Origin: JAGGYK01 sp034716155
GTDB taxonomy: Bacteria; Desulfobacterota; Desulfomonilia; UBA1062
NCBI GenBank assembly: GCA_034716155.1
Contig: JAYEFR010000230.1
Location: forward strand, 1-37,604
Direction of reading: 5' to 3'
Length of the DNA: 37,604 bases
The notes under the pieces are model-generated. The model did not search any database and was not told the DNA's origin. It saw only the letters and a list, made by a program, of their open reading frames with translations. Numbering within the stretch: the first letter of the stretch is position 1; the number at the start of each line of letters is the position of its first letter. The position numbers were made by a program, and so were the translations under genes. Shown piece after piece: positions 25,125-34,146 of the stretch.

Positions 25125-26423
25125 ATGGAAAGAACAAGATTATTTACATTTACAATTACAATCTTGGTGTTTGGTTTGCTGGCTCAGGGTGTGCAGGCCG
25201 ATGTTGTGCCAGGAGATGTGATCGATAAGAGCAACTATCAAAAGATCGAGGGCCTTGTGCCTGATTACATTGTAACCTGGGTAAAAAACGGCGATATGAC
25301 AATGAAGATCGGAAAACTCAATTTCGATCCGAAAGAATTTTGGCCTCAAGAGGTCAAGGACAACTGGAAGGCAACTATCGGCAGGTATAAGATTGATGAG
25401 AATAACGGCATCATTGATGTAAAGACAGGAGAGCCTGCCCGGGGTATAAAGGGGTTACCATTTCCTGAGCCGGATGTAAAAGATCCCAAGTTTCCAGTAA
25501 TGCTCATGTACGCTAATATCTTTCAGGAGTATTTTCTATCAGGTAACGTCCGTGGAAAGGCGCCGTGGCTTTCATGTACTCGTAAGGGTTTTGAGAAAAA
25601 ACTGCTAATGGAGAACTATTCGTTTATTTTAGATCCGGCCAAATCCAAACAGGATTATGCCCAGCTTTCTATTTTCAGGGAACCTTTCTCTATGGCTGGG
25701 ACAGGAACACTGGCTCTCTATCCGTTATATCCTCTGGTAAACGGCGTGCGATTTGCCTGGGCCCCTCAGTTGAGAAGAGTGAAACGATTATCTCATAGGT
25801 TATCAGGCTCTGATGTGCACTTTGGTTTTGATGCGGCCCCGGACGATAGCTGGGCAGGCGGCCCAAAGACATCCTTTGAAAATGCCAGGTATAAATTCCT
25901 GGGAGAAAAAGACGCCCTGGTACCATATTCCAGCAAAGATCCAAGAATAGTTCACTGGAATAAAAAAAGAACATGGATTGGAGTCGGTAACACGTCAACC
26001 GGGTTTGAGGTTAAGGCAGGATATGAAACACCTGGCTGGACTGGTGCTCCCTGGCATATCCCAGATATCATCTGGGTGAAATCAAAGGTCTATGTTATTG
26101 AATCAACAAGCATATTGCCAAATTATGCATACGGCCCATGTCAAGGCTGGATTGAAAAGGGAACATTTAAGCATATCTACAAACGTAATACCGACCCAAA
26201 CGGCAAGCTGTGGAAGGGATCATACTGGGTCATCGAAGCGATTGAAACCCCGGATGGCAAGTACCGTATGACTGATGGTAATCATGTATGTGTGAATATG
26301 AGACGTGACCATGGAGAATTATATCCCGGCCCATGCCGGAAAGGCTGTTTTAGACAAGTTATGGTACAAGATATGAATGAGAAATTATTTACAAGGGCTG
26401 GTTTTATTAAATTTTCCAAGTAA
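25125..26423 (+). CDS. DUF1329 family periplasmic protein
   Basis: A 432-residue exported protein. A signal peptide with a hydrophobic core (FTFTITILVFGLLAQ) and an expected cleavage after VQA is clear. The mature part matches the DUF1329 family in character: an early PGDVIDKSN segment, many Trp and Tyr residues, WNKKRTWIG, and a C-terminal RAGFIKFSK end. DUF1329 proteins have a LolA/LolB-like fold and occur with DUF1302 proteins and RND transporters. The likely role is carriage of a hydrophobic compound across the periplasm, which is inferred. GAGGAGGT lies just before the ATG. It is the first gene after the regulated promoter, followed 38 bases later by the four-domain enzyme. Confidence 0.82.
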   Translation: MERTRLFTFTITILVFGLLAQGVQADVVPGDVIDKSNYQKIEGLVPDYIVTWVKNGDMTMKIGKLNFDPKEFWPQEVKDNWKATIGRYKIDENNGIIDVKTGEPARGIKGLPFPEPDVKDPKFPVMLMYANIFQEYFLSGNVRGKAPWLSCTRKGFEKKLLMENYSFILDPAKSKQDYAQLSIFREPFSMAGTGTLALYPLYPLVNGVRFAWAPQLRRVKRLSHRLSGSDVHFGFDAAPDDSWAGGPKTSFENARYKFLGEKDALVPYSSKDPRIVHWNKKRTWIGVGNTSTGFEVKAGYETPGWTGAPWHIPDIIWVKSKVYVIESTSILPNYAYGPCQGWIEKGTFKHIYKRNTDPNGKLWKGSYWVIEAIETPDGKYRMTDGNHVCVNMRRDHGELYPGPCRKGCFRQVMVQDMNEKLFTRAGFIKFSK

Positions 26424-26461
26424 CCTGGGATAAAAAAGATAAAGAACTATTTGGAGAAAAG

Positions 26462-29400
26462 ATGAGTTCTCAATTTATTATGGGTTTAGACATAGGTGGC
26501 GGTAGTGGACGCTGTATGCTACTTGATATCGAAAGCGGACAAATCTTCACCGCATCCAGATCTTGGACTCATCCGGTTGCCCCAGGTACCGGCGGTTTTG
26601 GATTTGATTTAGACCTCAATGACATCTGGCGTAAGATAGGCATGATAACAAGAGAAGCGCTCACCAAGGCTGGCGTGAGCCCTGATAAGGTGCTTGGCAT
26701 TGCAACGACAAGTATGCGGCACGGTGTTGTTGTTACTGATAAGAATGGGAAGGCGCTGATGACTTTTGCGAACAAAGATGCGCGTTCTGCCATAGAGGCC
26801 TTTACACTGGCTGCTGATCATGGGCAAAAACTCTACAATAGAACCGGGCATTGGCCCTGCCCGGTTTTTGCAGCATCACACCTTACCTATATGGCTAATA
26901 ATGTACCAGATACCCTGAAAAACGTCTCTGCTATATTAAGCGTCAGTGATTGGGCAGGTTACTGCCTGACCGGCGTGGCTGCAGCAGAACCGTCACAGGC
27001 TGGTGAGACAATGCTGCTGGATCTTGAATCCCGTGACTGGGCAGATGACATAATCAAGGAACTCAAATTTCCGAGGGATATCTTTCCTAAGGTGATGAAT
27101 GCTGGTGAGAGACTCGGCACACTTACAAAAGAAGCTGCAAAGCATCTGGGGCTGCAGGCTGGAACACCTGTTGCCGTGGGTGGAGGAGATACTCAAAGCG
27201 GTCTTTTGGGGTCAGGGGCTGTTTCCCCTGGGCAGATGTCAGCAGTAGCAGGGACGACAACCGCGGTTCAATTAGTTGTTGATCGTCCAATTATCGACCC
27301 CGGAGCACGATTATGGACAGGACAGCATGTTGTACCTGGAATGTGGGTATTGGAAAGCAATGCAGGCTCAACCGGCCGAATGCTTGATATGCTTGCCGAA
27401 ACCCTGTATCCTGATGCTACATCCCCGGTAGCAGCCCTTATGGCTGAAGCAACAAGTGCTGCGCCAGGATCAAACGGCATTATATCGACCATGGGAGCAC
27501 AGGTCTTCAATGCCAAAGAGTTGATGAACGTCCCTGTAAACAGCCTGACTCTCTCGCCTGTGATTGCCGATAAGAAGGGCGGCCGGGCCAATATGTGCAG
27601 ATCGATCCTGGAAGGGATGGCATATGCTCTGGTAGCAAATATCGAACAGATCAAGAAAGTCGGCGGCGAAATAAATGAATTGAAACTCTGTGGCGGGATG
27701 TCGAGAAGTGCATTGTGGTCACAGATCAACTGCGATATTCTGAATATTCCGGTCAATGTGTTCGAACCTCAGGCAACCGCGCTGGGGGCGGCAATTTGCG
27801 CGGGTGTTGGTGCAGGTGTCTTTAAGGATCTTATTGAGGGGGCTGGAAGGCTGGCCCGTGTAGTCCACGAGCATACTCCTGATGAAAAAGGTTCCAAGGT
27901 CTATCAGAGACTTTATAACGACTGGTCATCGCTTATGGCCTCTCGAAAGGAAGTTGATGACAAGGCAGGAAATATGATCCTGCAGGAAATAGCAGGTGGC
28001 CAGGGGGAAGCTGAGACCAAGGCTGTTGCTACTGATTTCAGGCCGCACATACTGGTGACTGCAGAACTAGATAAAAAGGCGATTGATGCACTGCGCGAAA
28101 TGGGTGATGTTGAGTATGCAAGCTATCGTGAAAAAATGTGCCTACTCACAGGCGACGATCTGGTAAAGGCGCTTCATGGGATTAATGTATTTATTACCGA
28201 GATCGACATAGTTGATGCCATGTCACTGACCAAACTCCCTGATCTTAAACTGATCGCCACCTGCAGGGCAAATCCTGTAAATGTTGATATCAAAGCCTGC
28301 ACAAAACTCGGTATTCCTGTAATTAACACGCCTGGCCGTAACGCAGATGCAGTCGCTGATTTGACTTTAACCTTTATGCTGATGCTGGCACGTAAATTCC
28401 CTGCATCTGGAGAATTTTTGAGAGAACCTGGCAGTGAAGCTGGAGACATGGGCCGTATGGGCATGGCTCATAAAAGATTCCAGGGCAGTGAATTGGGGGG
28501 CAAGATAGTAGGCCTTATCGGAATGGGTGCTGTTGGCAGAAAAACAGCGAAGCGTGTACGTTCCTTTGGTGCTAAGCTTATAATATACGATCCTTGCATC
28601 ACACAGGATATAGCGATCCTGGCCGGAGGGAAGCAGGTATCCTTAGATACACTTCTGGCTGAAAGTGACTTTATCTGCATGCACGCCCCTGTGACAAAAG
28701 AGACTAAAGGCATGCTCAATGCAGATGCCTTTGCAAAGATGAAGGCTGGCGCATTTCTTATAAACACAGCGCGCGCAGCATTGATCAATGAAAAAGCCTT
28801 ATTTGATGCATTAGAGTCCGGGAAATTGAGTGGAGCAGCCCTGGATGTATTTGATGTGGAACCTCCCGCCTCAGATGACCCGCTTTTAAACCTCCCGAAT
28901 GTAATCACCACACCGCACATTGGTGGCAATACCATCGAAGTAGGTGCACATCAAGGCCAGATTATTGCTGATGAGTTAAGCCTAATGCTTGGTGGTAGAA
29001 GGCCACACCATGTTTTGAACCCAGATGTGCTGGATAACTTTAGCTGGACAGCGGCGCACAAAGAACTTTCTGCGAAGGAGATCGAGGAGCTTGCCGGTAG
29101 CGTGGCCCCGGGCGTGAGCGATCTCGAAGTAGAGGCAAAAAAAGAGAAAAATGAACAGATCTCCTACTCCAGGAATATTAAACGGGAGGATATACAAATG
29201 ACGTCTACTGCAGACATAGGACCTGTACGCGATAACATGACGCGCCTGCTCCAGGCATGTATAGATAAAATTGTAAGTGATGAGACCCTGCGCTCCTTTT
29301 CAGAAGGCAAGGATGTCACCATGCACTTCGTTATAACCGATCTTGACCTTGAGTTTTTCCTTGCTTTGAAAGGTGGGGCGGCCGAGTGTACCCTGGGGGT

Positions 29401-30322
29401 CCCGCCTGAAGCAGATGTTGTCTTGAAGATGGGGGCAGACACCCTTGATGGCATATTTACAGGCCGCATCAAAGGTATGAGCGCAGCGATGAGCGGTGAT
29501 CTTTCGTTCAGCGGTGATACCGCAAAGGCTATGACCTTCCAGACTATCCAGAACGATTTGATCAGGCTGTATAGTAAAGCCCGTGAAGAGGTTGGCGACC
29601 CTGGAGACCTGACGCAGATCGGAAAAGCCCCACAAGCACAGCAAATCCCAAAACAGCAGGGTTTCGAGCCTACAGTAATCAAGGCCGGTGATATCCGCGA
29701 TGAGATCCTGGAGGTTATAAACGAGTTATATGCCAAGGAATTGATCACAGCGACCGGTGGTAATGTCAGTGCGCGTATACCTGGCAAGGAAAATGAAATC
29801 TGGATTTCACCCAGCCAGATATTTAAAGGCGATCTTAGACCTGATATGATGGTGCGTATTGATTTAGATGGCAATCCGCTTGATCCTGATGCGCTTCCAG
29901 CTTCCAGTGAACGTAATCTACATGCCGAGATCTACCGAAGGAGACCAGAGGTTAATGCTATTGTCCACACGCACGCGCCGATGGCAACTATCCTGGACAT
30001 GGCTAATATACCTTTTGTTCCTATATCAACCGATGCAGCATTTATGGGTGAGATCCCAAGCGTTCCGTTTTTCATGCCGGGTTCTATTGAATTGGCTAAT
30101 GCCGTTGCAGATGCTATAGGCGACAAGGGCATCGCTGTCTTTATGAGGAATCACGGATTAGTAGTTACCGGCACCAGCCTGAGACGCACAGTGGATATGA
30201 CCGATATGATCGAAATAACAGCCAGGGCGCTTATCTCTTGTCGCAGTCTTGGTATTAAGCCTTCTGTGCTACCAGATAATATGATTGAGGATCTGAAGGA
30301 GATCGGTAAAATGATGGCATAG
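26462..30322 (+). CDS. four-domain fusion: FGGY kinase, 2-hydroxyacid dehydrogenase, SCP2, class II aldolase
   Basis: One uninterrupted 1286-residue frame. Residues 1-495 are an FGGY kinase resembling AI-2 kinase LsrK: MGLDIGGGSGR start, TSMRHG, VGGGDTQSG with catalytic Asp D243, and LCGGMSRSALWSQI. Residues 526-855 are a D-2-hydroxyacid dehydrogenase like phosphoglycerate dehydrogenase: GMGAVG (687-692), NAD-ribose Asp D710, and catalytic R771, E800 and H819. Residues 915-1045 are an SCP2 sterol-carrier domain. Residues 1075-1286 are a class II aldolase with the metal site H1169, H1171 and H1231 and catalytic E1150. Charged linkers separate the parts. There is no signal peptide, so it is cytoplasmic. 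It probably runs linked steps of a sugar or hydroxyacid pathway; the substrate is unknown. TTGGAG precedes the ATG. Confidence 0.9.
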   Translation: MSSQFIMGLDIGGGSGRCMLLDIESGQIFTASRSWTHPVAPGTGGFGFDLDLNDIWRKIGMITREALTKAGVSPDKVLGIATTSMRHGVVVTDKNGKALMTFANKDARSAIEAFTLAADHGQKLYNRTGHWPCPVFAASHLTYMANNVPDTLKNVSAILSVSDWAGYCLTGVAAAEPSQAGETMLLDLESRDWADDIIKELKFPRDIFPKVMNAGERLGTLTKEAAKHLGLQAGTPVAVGGGDTQSGLLGSGAVSPGQMSAVAGTTTAVQLVVDRPIIDPGARLWTGQHVVPGMWVLESNAGSTGRMLDMLAETLYPDATSPVAALMAEATSAAPGSNGIISTMGAQVFNAKELMNVPVNSLTLSPVIADKKGGRANMCRSILEGMAYALVANIEQIKKVGGEINELKLCGGMSRSALWSQINCDILNIPVNVFEPQATALGAAICAGVGAGVFKDLIEGAGRLARVVHEHTPDEKGSKVYQRLYNDWSSLMASRKEVDDKAGNMILQEIAGGQGEAETKAVATDFRPHILVTAELDKKAIDALREMGDVEYASYREKMCLLTGDDLVKALHGINVFITEIDIVDAMSLTKLPDLKLIATCRANPVNVDIKACTKLGIPVINTPGRNADAVADLTLTFMLMLARKFPASGEFLREPGSEAGDMGRMGMAHKRFQGSELGGKIVGLIGMGAVGRKTAKRVRSFGAKLIIYDPCITQDIAILAGGKQVSLDTLLAESDFICMHAPVTKETKGMLNADAFAKMKAGAFLINTARAALINEKALFDALESGKLSGAALDVFDVEPPASDDPLLNLPNVITTPHIGGNTIEVGAHQGQIIADELSLMLGGRRPHHVLNPDVLDNFSWTAAHKELSAKEIEELAGSVAPGVSDLEVEAKKEKNEQISYSRNIKREDIQMTSTADIGPVRDNMTRLLQACIDKIVSDETLRSFSEGKDVTMHFVITDLDLEFFLALKGGAAECTLGVPPEADVVLKMGADTLDGIFTGRIKGMSAAMSGDLSFSGDTAKAMTFQTIQNDLIRLYSKAREEVGDPGDLTQIGKAPQAQQIPKQQGFEPTVIKAGDIRDEILEVINELYAKELITATGGNVSARIPGKENEIWISPSQIFKGDLRPDMMVRIDLDGNPLDPDALPASSERNLHAEIYRRRPEVNAIVHTHAPMATILDMANIPFVPISTDAAFMGEIPSVPFFMPGSIELANAVADAIGDKGIAVFMRNHGLVVTGTSLRRTVDMTDMIEITARALISCRSLGIKPSVLPDNMIEDLKEIGKMMA
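29184..29200 (+). promoter_or_regulatory. internal ribosome-binding site and ATG inside the fusion gene
   Basis: GGGAGGA (29184-29190) lies 7 bases before an in-frame ATG (29198-29200), which is codon 913 at the start of the SCP2 domain. It is as strong as the true start sites of this window. It would give a separate SCP2-aldolase protein of 374 residues. It may also be a relic of a former gene start. Confidence 0.6.
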
Positions 30323-30655
30323 CCAAAAGCGGATTAAGTAATTAAGAGTAGAGAATCCATGCACGTGAAACGTGGGACATAGGACGTCGCTAGTGCTGGT
30401 CATTTAAAGGGTACCTTGGAGTAGTGGAATATTGGAGTAATGGGAGGGAATGGTTGATCATTAATTGGGCTATTAGAAAATATATCTTGCTCTTGTCATT
30501 TATCCCAATACTCCAGTTCTCCAATACTCCAACACTTTTTGACAACCTTTTCGATCAGATCTAATCGATTCTGGCCACGTACGTGGAACATGGGACGAAG
30601 GGCATGGTTTTTCATGATGAAATAAAGAATTAAAATACTATGTACTGGAGGACCA
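30323..30655. repeat. 333-base spacer with inverted and direct repeats
   Basis: No gene is visible. TGGAATATTGGAG and TGGAGTAATGGGA (30426-30446) are mirrored by TCCCAATACTCCA and CTCCAATACTCC (30504-30531), forming a long hairpin. Outside it lie near-direct copies GAAACGTGGGACATAGGACG (from 30367) and GGAACATGGGACG (from 30585). The layout resembles a small transposon-like unit. The YCF48-like gene's ribosome-binding site (GGAGG) is at the right end. Confidence 0.65.
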
Positions 30656-31684
30656 ATGCAGACCAAAAAGATTTTTTTATTTATGTTGTCGGCCGCCTTT
30701 CTAGTATACTTTATCCTGGCACCTGCCATATCTTATGCTGATAAAAACGCTTCTATACCTCTCAGCGGGAATCTGTTCGCATCAGCGGTTATCTCCGAAG
30801 GCAGCTATATTATAGTCGGTGATCGAGGAAAAATTTACTTTACAAATGATGCGGCCGAGACCTGGAAGGTGGTCGATAGCAAAACAAAAAATGCCCTTGC
30901 TTCAGTAAGTTTTTCAGATGATAGGAACGGCTGGATTGCTGGCCAGGATGGTGTGATTCTTCATTCCGCAGATGGCGGTAAAACCTGGGAACATCAGGTC
31001 TCCGGGGTCAATAAATACCTCTTGGCCGTTGATTTTCTCGATGCAACAAATGGTGTTGCAGTCGGTGCGGACTCTGCGGTTATAATGACAGCAGATGGTG
31101 GAAAGACATGGACAAAATCACCTTTTAAACTACCCTCTGATTTCGAAGAAGATTCGGATATTTCAGAAGAATTTAATCTGTTCACGGTCAAAATGATGGA
31201 TGCCTGGCACATATGTATTGCAGGCGATGGCGGTAGGATTTTTATCACAGAAGATGCCGGTAAAACATGGATTACTGCGAAGTCTCCCCTTTATGATGAA
31301 GAGATGATGGAGGGGAAGATCCTGTATTCCATGGCCTATGATTCCGGCACCATTTATGCGGTCGGTATTGACGGTACCTTTATTTATTCCAAAGATCAGG
31401 GAAAAACCTGGACAGAGGCTAGCTCCGGTATTACAGAACCAGAGATCTATTGCATTGATGTTGCAGGCGGCATTGGCTTGGCTGCAGGCTCTGGTGGAAA
31501 TATCATCCGCACGTCGGATAGAGGGGAGACTTGGCACACGGTCAAAGTGCCTGAAGAGGTCACACAGGCCTGGCTCTCTGGTATCACCCTGAAAAAATGT
31601 GATTCGGGAACGGTAAAAGGCTTGATTGTCGGGCAAAACGGCACGGTCGGTATTATTACCGATTCCAAATTGGTCTGGCAATAA
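30656..31684 (+). CDS. YCF48/Hcf136-like exported BNR-repeat protein
   Basis: A 342-residue exported protein. The signal peptide ends near AISYADK. The mature part is a beta-propeller built from BNR/Asp-box units: GGKTWEHQVSG, GGKTWTKSPF, AGKTWITAKS, QGKTWTEASSG and RGETWHTVKV. This is the YCF48-like family, named after a photosystem II assembly factor but common in non-photosynthetic bacteria beside RND transporters and DUF1302 proteins. It is probably a periplasmic assembly or binding partner. GGAGG lies five bases before the ATG. It is followed after 31 bases by the RND transporter gene. Confidence 0.88.
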   Translation: MQTKKIFLFMLSAAFLVYFILAPAISYADKNASIPLSGNLFASAVISEGSYIIVGDRGKIYFTNDAAETWKVVDSKTKNALASVSFSDDRNGWIAGQDGVILHSADGGKTWEHQVSGVNKYLLAVDFLDATNGVAVGADSAVIMTADGGKTWTKSPFKLPSDFEEDSDISEEFNLFTVKMMDAWHICIAGDGGRIFITEDAGKTWITAKSPLYDEEMMEGKILYSMAYDSGTIYAVGIDGTFIYSKDQGKTWTEASSGITEPEIYCIDVAGGIGLAAGSGGNIIRTSDRGETWHTVKVPEEVTQAWLSGITLKKCDSGTVKGLIVGQNGTVGIITDSKLVWQ

Positions 31685-31715
31685 CATGCATTCCAATGAA
31701 AATGGGGATAAATAA

Positions 31716-34130
31716 ATGAGTGAGAAAAAGATGATAGACTGCTCTTTTGACAGGGCTTGTGATGTGAATTTTATCTTAAGGTATCGCACCATTGCGCTGA
31801 TTGTGCTTTTAGTGCTTACAGGGTTCTTCTGCTTTCAGTTGAAAGGCATCAAGATGGCCGCAGATCCAATGGAGTCGATGTATTTGGCCGGGCATAAATT
31901 CTTGCCGGCACTCCATGCGATCAATAAAATGGCTCCCGCGCCACGTATGCTGATTTGTATACTTGATGTAAAAAGCGGGGATATCTACAATTACGAAACG
32001 ATCAGAAAAATCGACAGCATTACCCGGGGATTGATGGGTATAGAGGGAATTCTGCCAACTGGAATTACATCACTAACCATGGGGATAGACCATTATAATA
32101 ACACAGCCCAAGGGCTTAGTATCGAGTCGATTCTGGGAAAGAAAGTGCCGGAGACAAAGGAAGACTTTGAGGTCCTAAAGCGCAAGGTTGCCGTCAATCC
32201 AATGGGCCCTGGCAAATATGTTTCATATGATGGTACTGCAGTGATGATTACAGCCCCGCTACTAGATATCGAGCAAAAGGCTCAAAATTCATACGACAGG
32301 CTGACTGAAAAGGAAAAAGCCGGACTTGCCTTTGAGAAATACAAAGATCAGGAAAAAGCAGCGTTCAATGCAAATCTTGTAAAGAGTATCTATGAACTTA
32401 AGTCAAAGGAAGATGATACAAACCATACTCTTTACTTTATGGGAGAAGAAGTTATTACGGCGCAAATGACTTCAATGGGAAAGCTGCATATCCCCATTGC
32501 CGCATGCGTGATGATGGTGTTCATCCTCATTTTTTTGGCCGGTTATTTCAGAACATTCCAGGGGGTCTTTATCCCTGTTTTCTCCATGATTGTACCACTG
32601 CTGTGGGGGATGGGACTCTTGTCTTTAAGGGGTATTGAACTCAATCCTATGGCCATCCTTTTCCCCCTGATACTGGGAATTCTGTCTTTGGCCTACAGTA
32701 TTTTGACCATGAAGCAATATTACCTGTTATACGATAAAGTAAAAGATAAAAAAGAGGCAATTGCCACTGCCTACAGAAATGTTCCGGTCTCTGTATCCAT
32801 ACTGACAGCCGGACTGGTGACCATGGGTCTGTGCGTCTCTGATGTCCCCATGATAAAAACCCTGGGATACCTCGGCCTGTTCTGGTCTATAGGTGCTTTT
32901 GCAGTTGTAGTGCTGATCAACCCGATTCTGATGTCATTTTTCCCACCTCCTAATCAGGCCAAAAAGTTCCATAAGGTAGGGATATGTCAATCCATGGCAG
33001 ATGTTCTGGTCAGGCCTTCTTTGGGCGGCACAAGATTCGTTATGCTGATTATCCTGGCCCTTATTCTTGCGATAGGCGGTTTTTCAGCCAGAAGACTTGC
33101 AATCGGCGATAATATCCCCGGGGTATCTTATATCCGCCCAAATCATCCCTGGAACCAATGCTTCAATCTTTTCTCTAAAAAATTTATGGGGCCTTATCAG
33201 CTTCTTGTCTATGTTAAGGCAAGAGATAAGGGTGGTCTTCTGGACCCTGAAGCATTAGGTGCCATGGGAGATTTCAGCAACTATCTAAAACATGAATGCG
33301 GTGCTCGGGACAGTATCGCATTTGATTATATGGTCCGGATGGCCCGCGTGATGCTAATGGACGGCAACCCCAAATGGCAGACTATCCCCGTATCAGAAGA
33401 AAAGATTGAGGGCCTTGCCGGGATGGTTATGGAGGAAGGAGGCGTAGAGAGTTTTATGGATAAAACATTCACACAAGCAACCATTTCACCCTTTTTCCCA
33501 GAAAGTGACGCTAAAAATATAGATAAATATGTATCAAAGATGCAGGCGTATATCGACAGCCATCCATTTGATAAGGTCGAGTTTAGTCTCGGTGGCGGTT
33601 TGCTGGGTATGACAAAGGTACTAAACGATGGCATCCGGGACACATATCCAAAAATCTTGACGGCAGCCTTTATCGGTATGTTCATTTTAGGAATTCTGGC
33701 AAGCAAATCATTGCTTTTAAGTTTAATCATGGGCCTTCCCATTGTAGCGGTTCAAGTAGTTTTATGGTTGATAATGACCTCTTTAGGGATGCCGGTAAGT
33801 CTGCCTGTTGTTCCTGTTACAGCCGTGTCTATAGGTTTTGGTTTTATGTTCGGTTATTATCTGCTTCGGCAGATTGCTTTTGCATATCAGGAGTCTGCTG
33901 ACCATGATACAGCCATTAGAGATGGATTGGGAAATATAGGAGGTGTAGTCATATTTATGAGCATTCTTATATTCACCACTTGTCTGCCATGGTTTTTTAT
34001 CGGTCTGAAATTTCAGAGCAATATGGTCCTGATTTTTGGGATCACATTGATCTTGGAGAGCATCACAGCCTTGATATTCGTCCCAGCACTTATAAGCTGG
34101 GTTAAACCAGATTTTAATCTTAACATCTAA
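31716..34130 (+). CDS. MMPL/RND-family transporter
   Basis: An 804-residue inner-membrane protein with the RND/MMPL plan. One helix lies near residues 26-45, followed by a large periplasmic loop, a block of about five helices (roughly 253-410), another helix near 440-460, a second periplasmic loop, and a final block of five helices (roughly 645-800). MMPL-type RND proteins move lipids or other hydrophobic molecules, driven by proton flow. The partner set (DUF1329, YCF48-like, DUF1302) suggests a trans-envelope route for a hydrophobic compound; direction is unknown. There is no membrane-fusion (HlyD/AcrA) partner nearby, unlike drug-efflux systems. Confidence 0.9.
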   Translation: MSEKKMIDCSFDRACDVNFILRYRTIALIVLLVLTGFFCFQLKGIKMAADPMESMYLAGHKFLPALHAINKMAPAPRMLICILDVKSGDIYNYETIRKIDSITRGLMGIEGILPTGITSLTMGIDHYNNTAQGLSIESILGKKVPETKEDFEVLKRKVAVNPMGPGKYVSYDGTAVMITAPLLDIEQKAQNSYDRLTEKEKAGLAFEKYKDQEKAAFNANLVKSIYELKSKEDDTNHTLYFMGEEVITAQMTSMGKLHIPIAACVMMVFILIFLAGYFRTFQGVFIPVFSMIVPLLWGMGLLSLRGIELNPMAILFPLILGILSLAYSILTMKQYYLLYDKVKDKKEAIATAYRNVPVSVSILTAGLVTMGLCVSDVPMIKTLGYLGLFWSIGAFAVVVLINPILMSFFPPPNQAKKFHKVGICQSMADVLVRPSLGGTRFVMLIILALILAIGGFSARRLAIGDNIPGVSYIRPNHPWNQCFNLFSKKFMGPYQLLVYVKARDKGGLLDPEALGAMGDFSNYLKHECGARDSIAFDYMVRMARVMLMDGNPKWQTIPVSEEKIEGLAGMVMEEGGVESFMDKTFTQATISPFFPESDAKNIDKYVSKMQAYIDSHPFDKVEFSLGGGLLGMTKVLNDGIRDTYPKILTAAFIGMFILGILASKSLLLSLIMGLPIVAVQVVLWLIMTSLGMPVSLPVVPVTAVSIGFGFMFGYYLLRQIAFAYQESADHDTAIRDGLGNIGGVVIFMSILIFTTCLPWFFIGLKFQSNMVLIFGITLILESITALIFVPALISWVKPDFNLNI

Positions 34131-34146
34131 GAAGAGGAGGCAGAAG

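Noticed and set aside
29164..29874. 236-codon open frame on the minus strand opposite the SCP2-aldolase region
   Set aside because: It is antisense to clearly coding domains with conserved active-site residues. Its peptide is rich in Ser, Pro and Arg, as is typical for shadow frames.
31163..31792. 209-codon minus-strand frame opposite the YCF48-like gene
   Set aside because: It overlaps a gene with clear BNR repeats and a signal peptide and has no recognisable domain.
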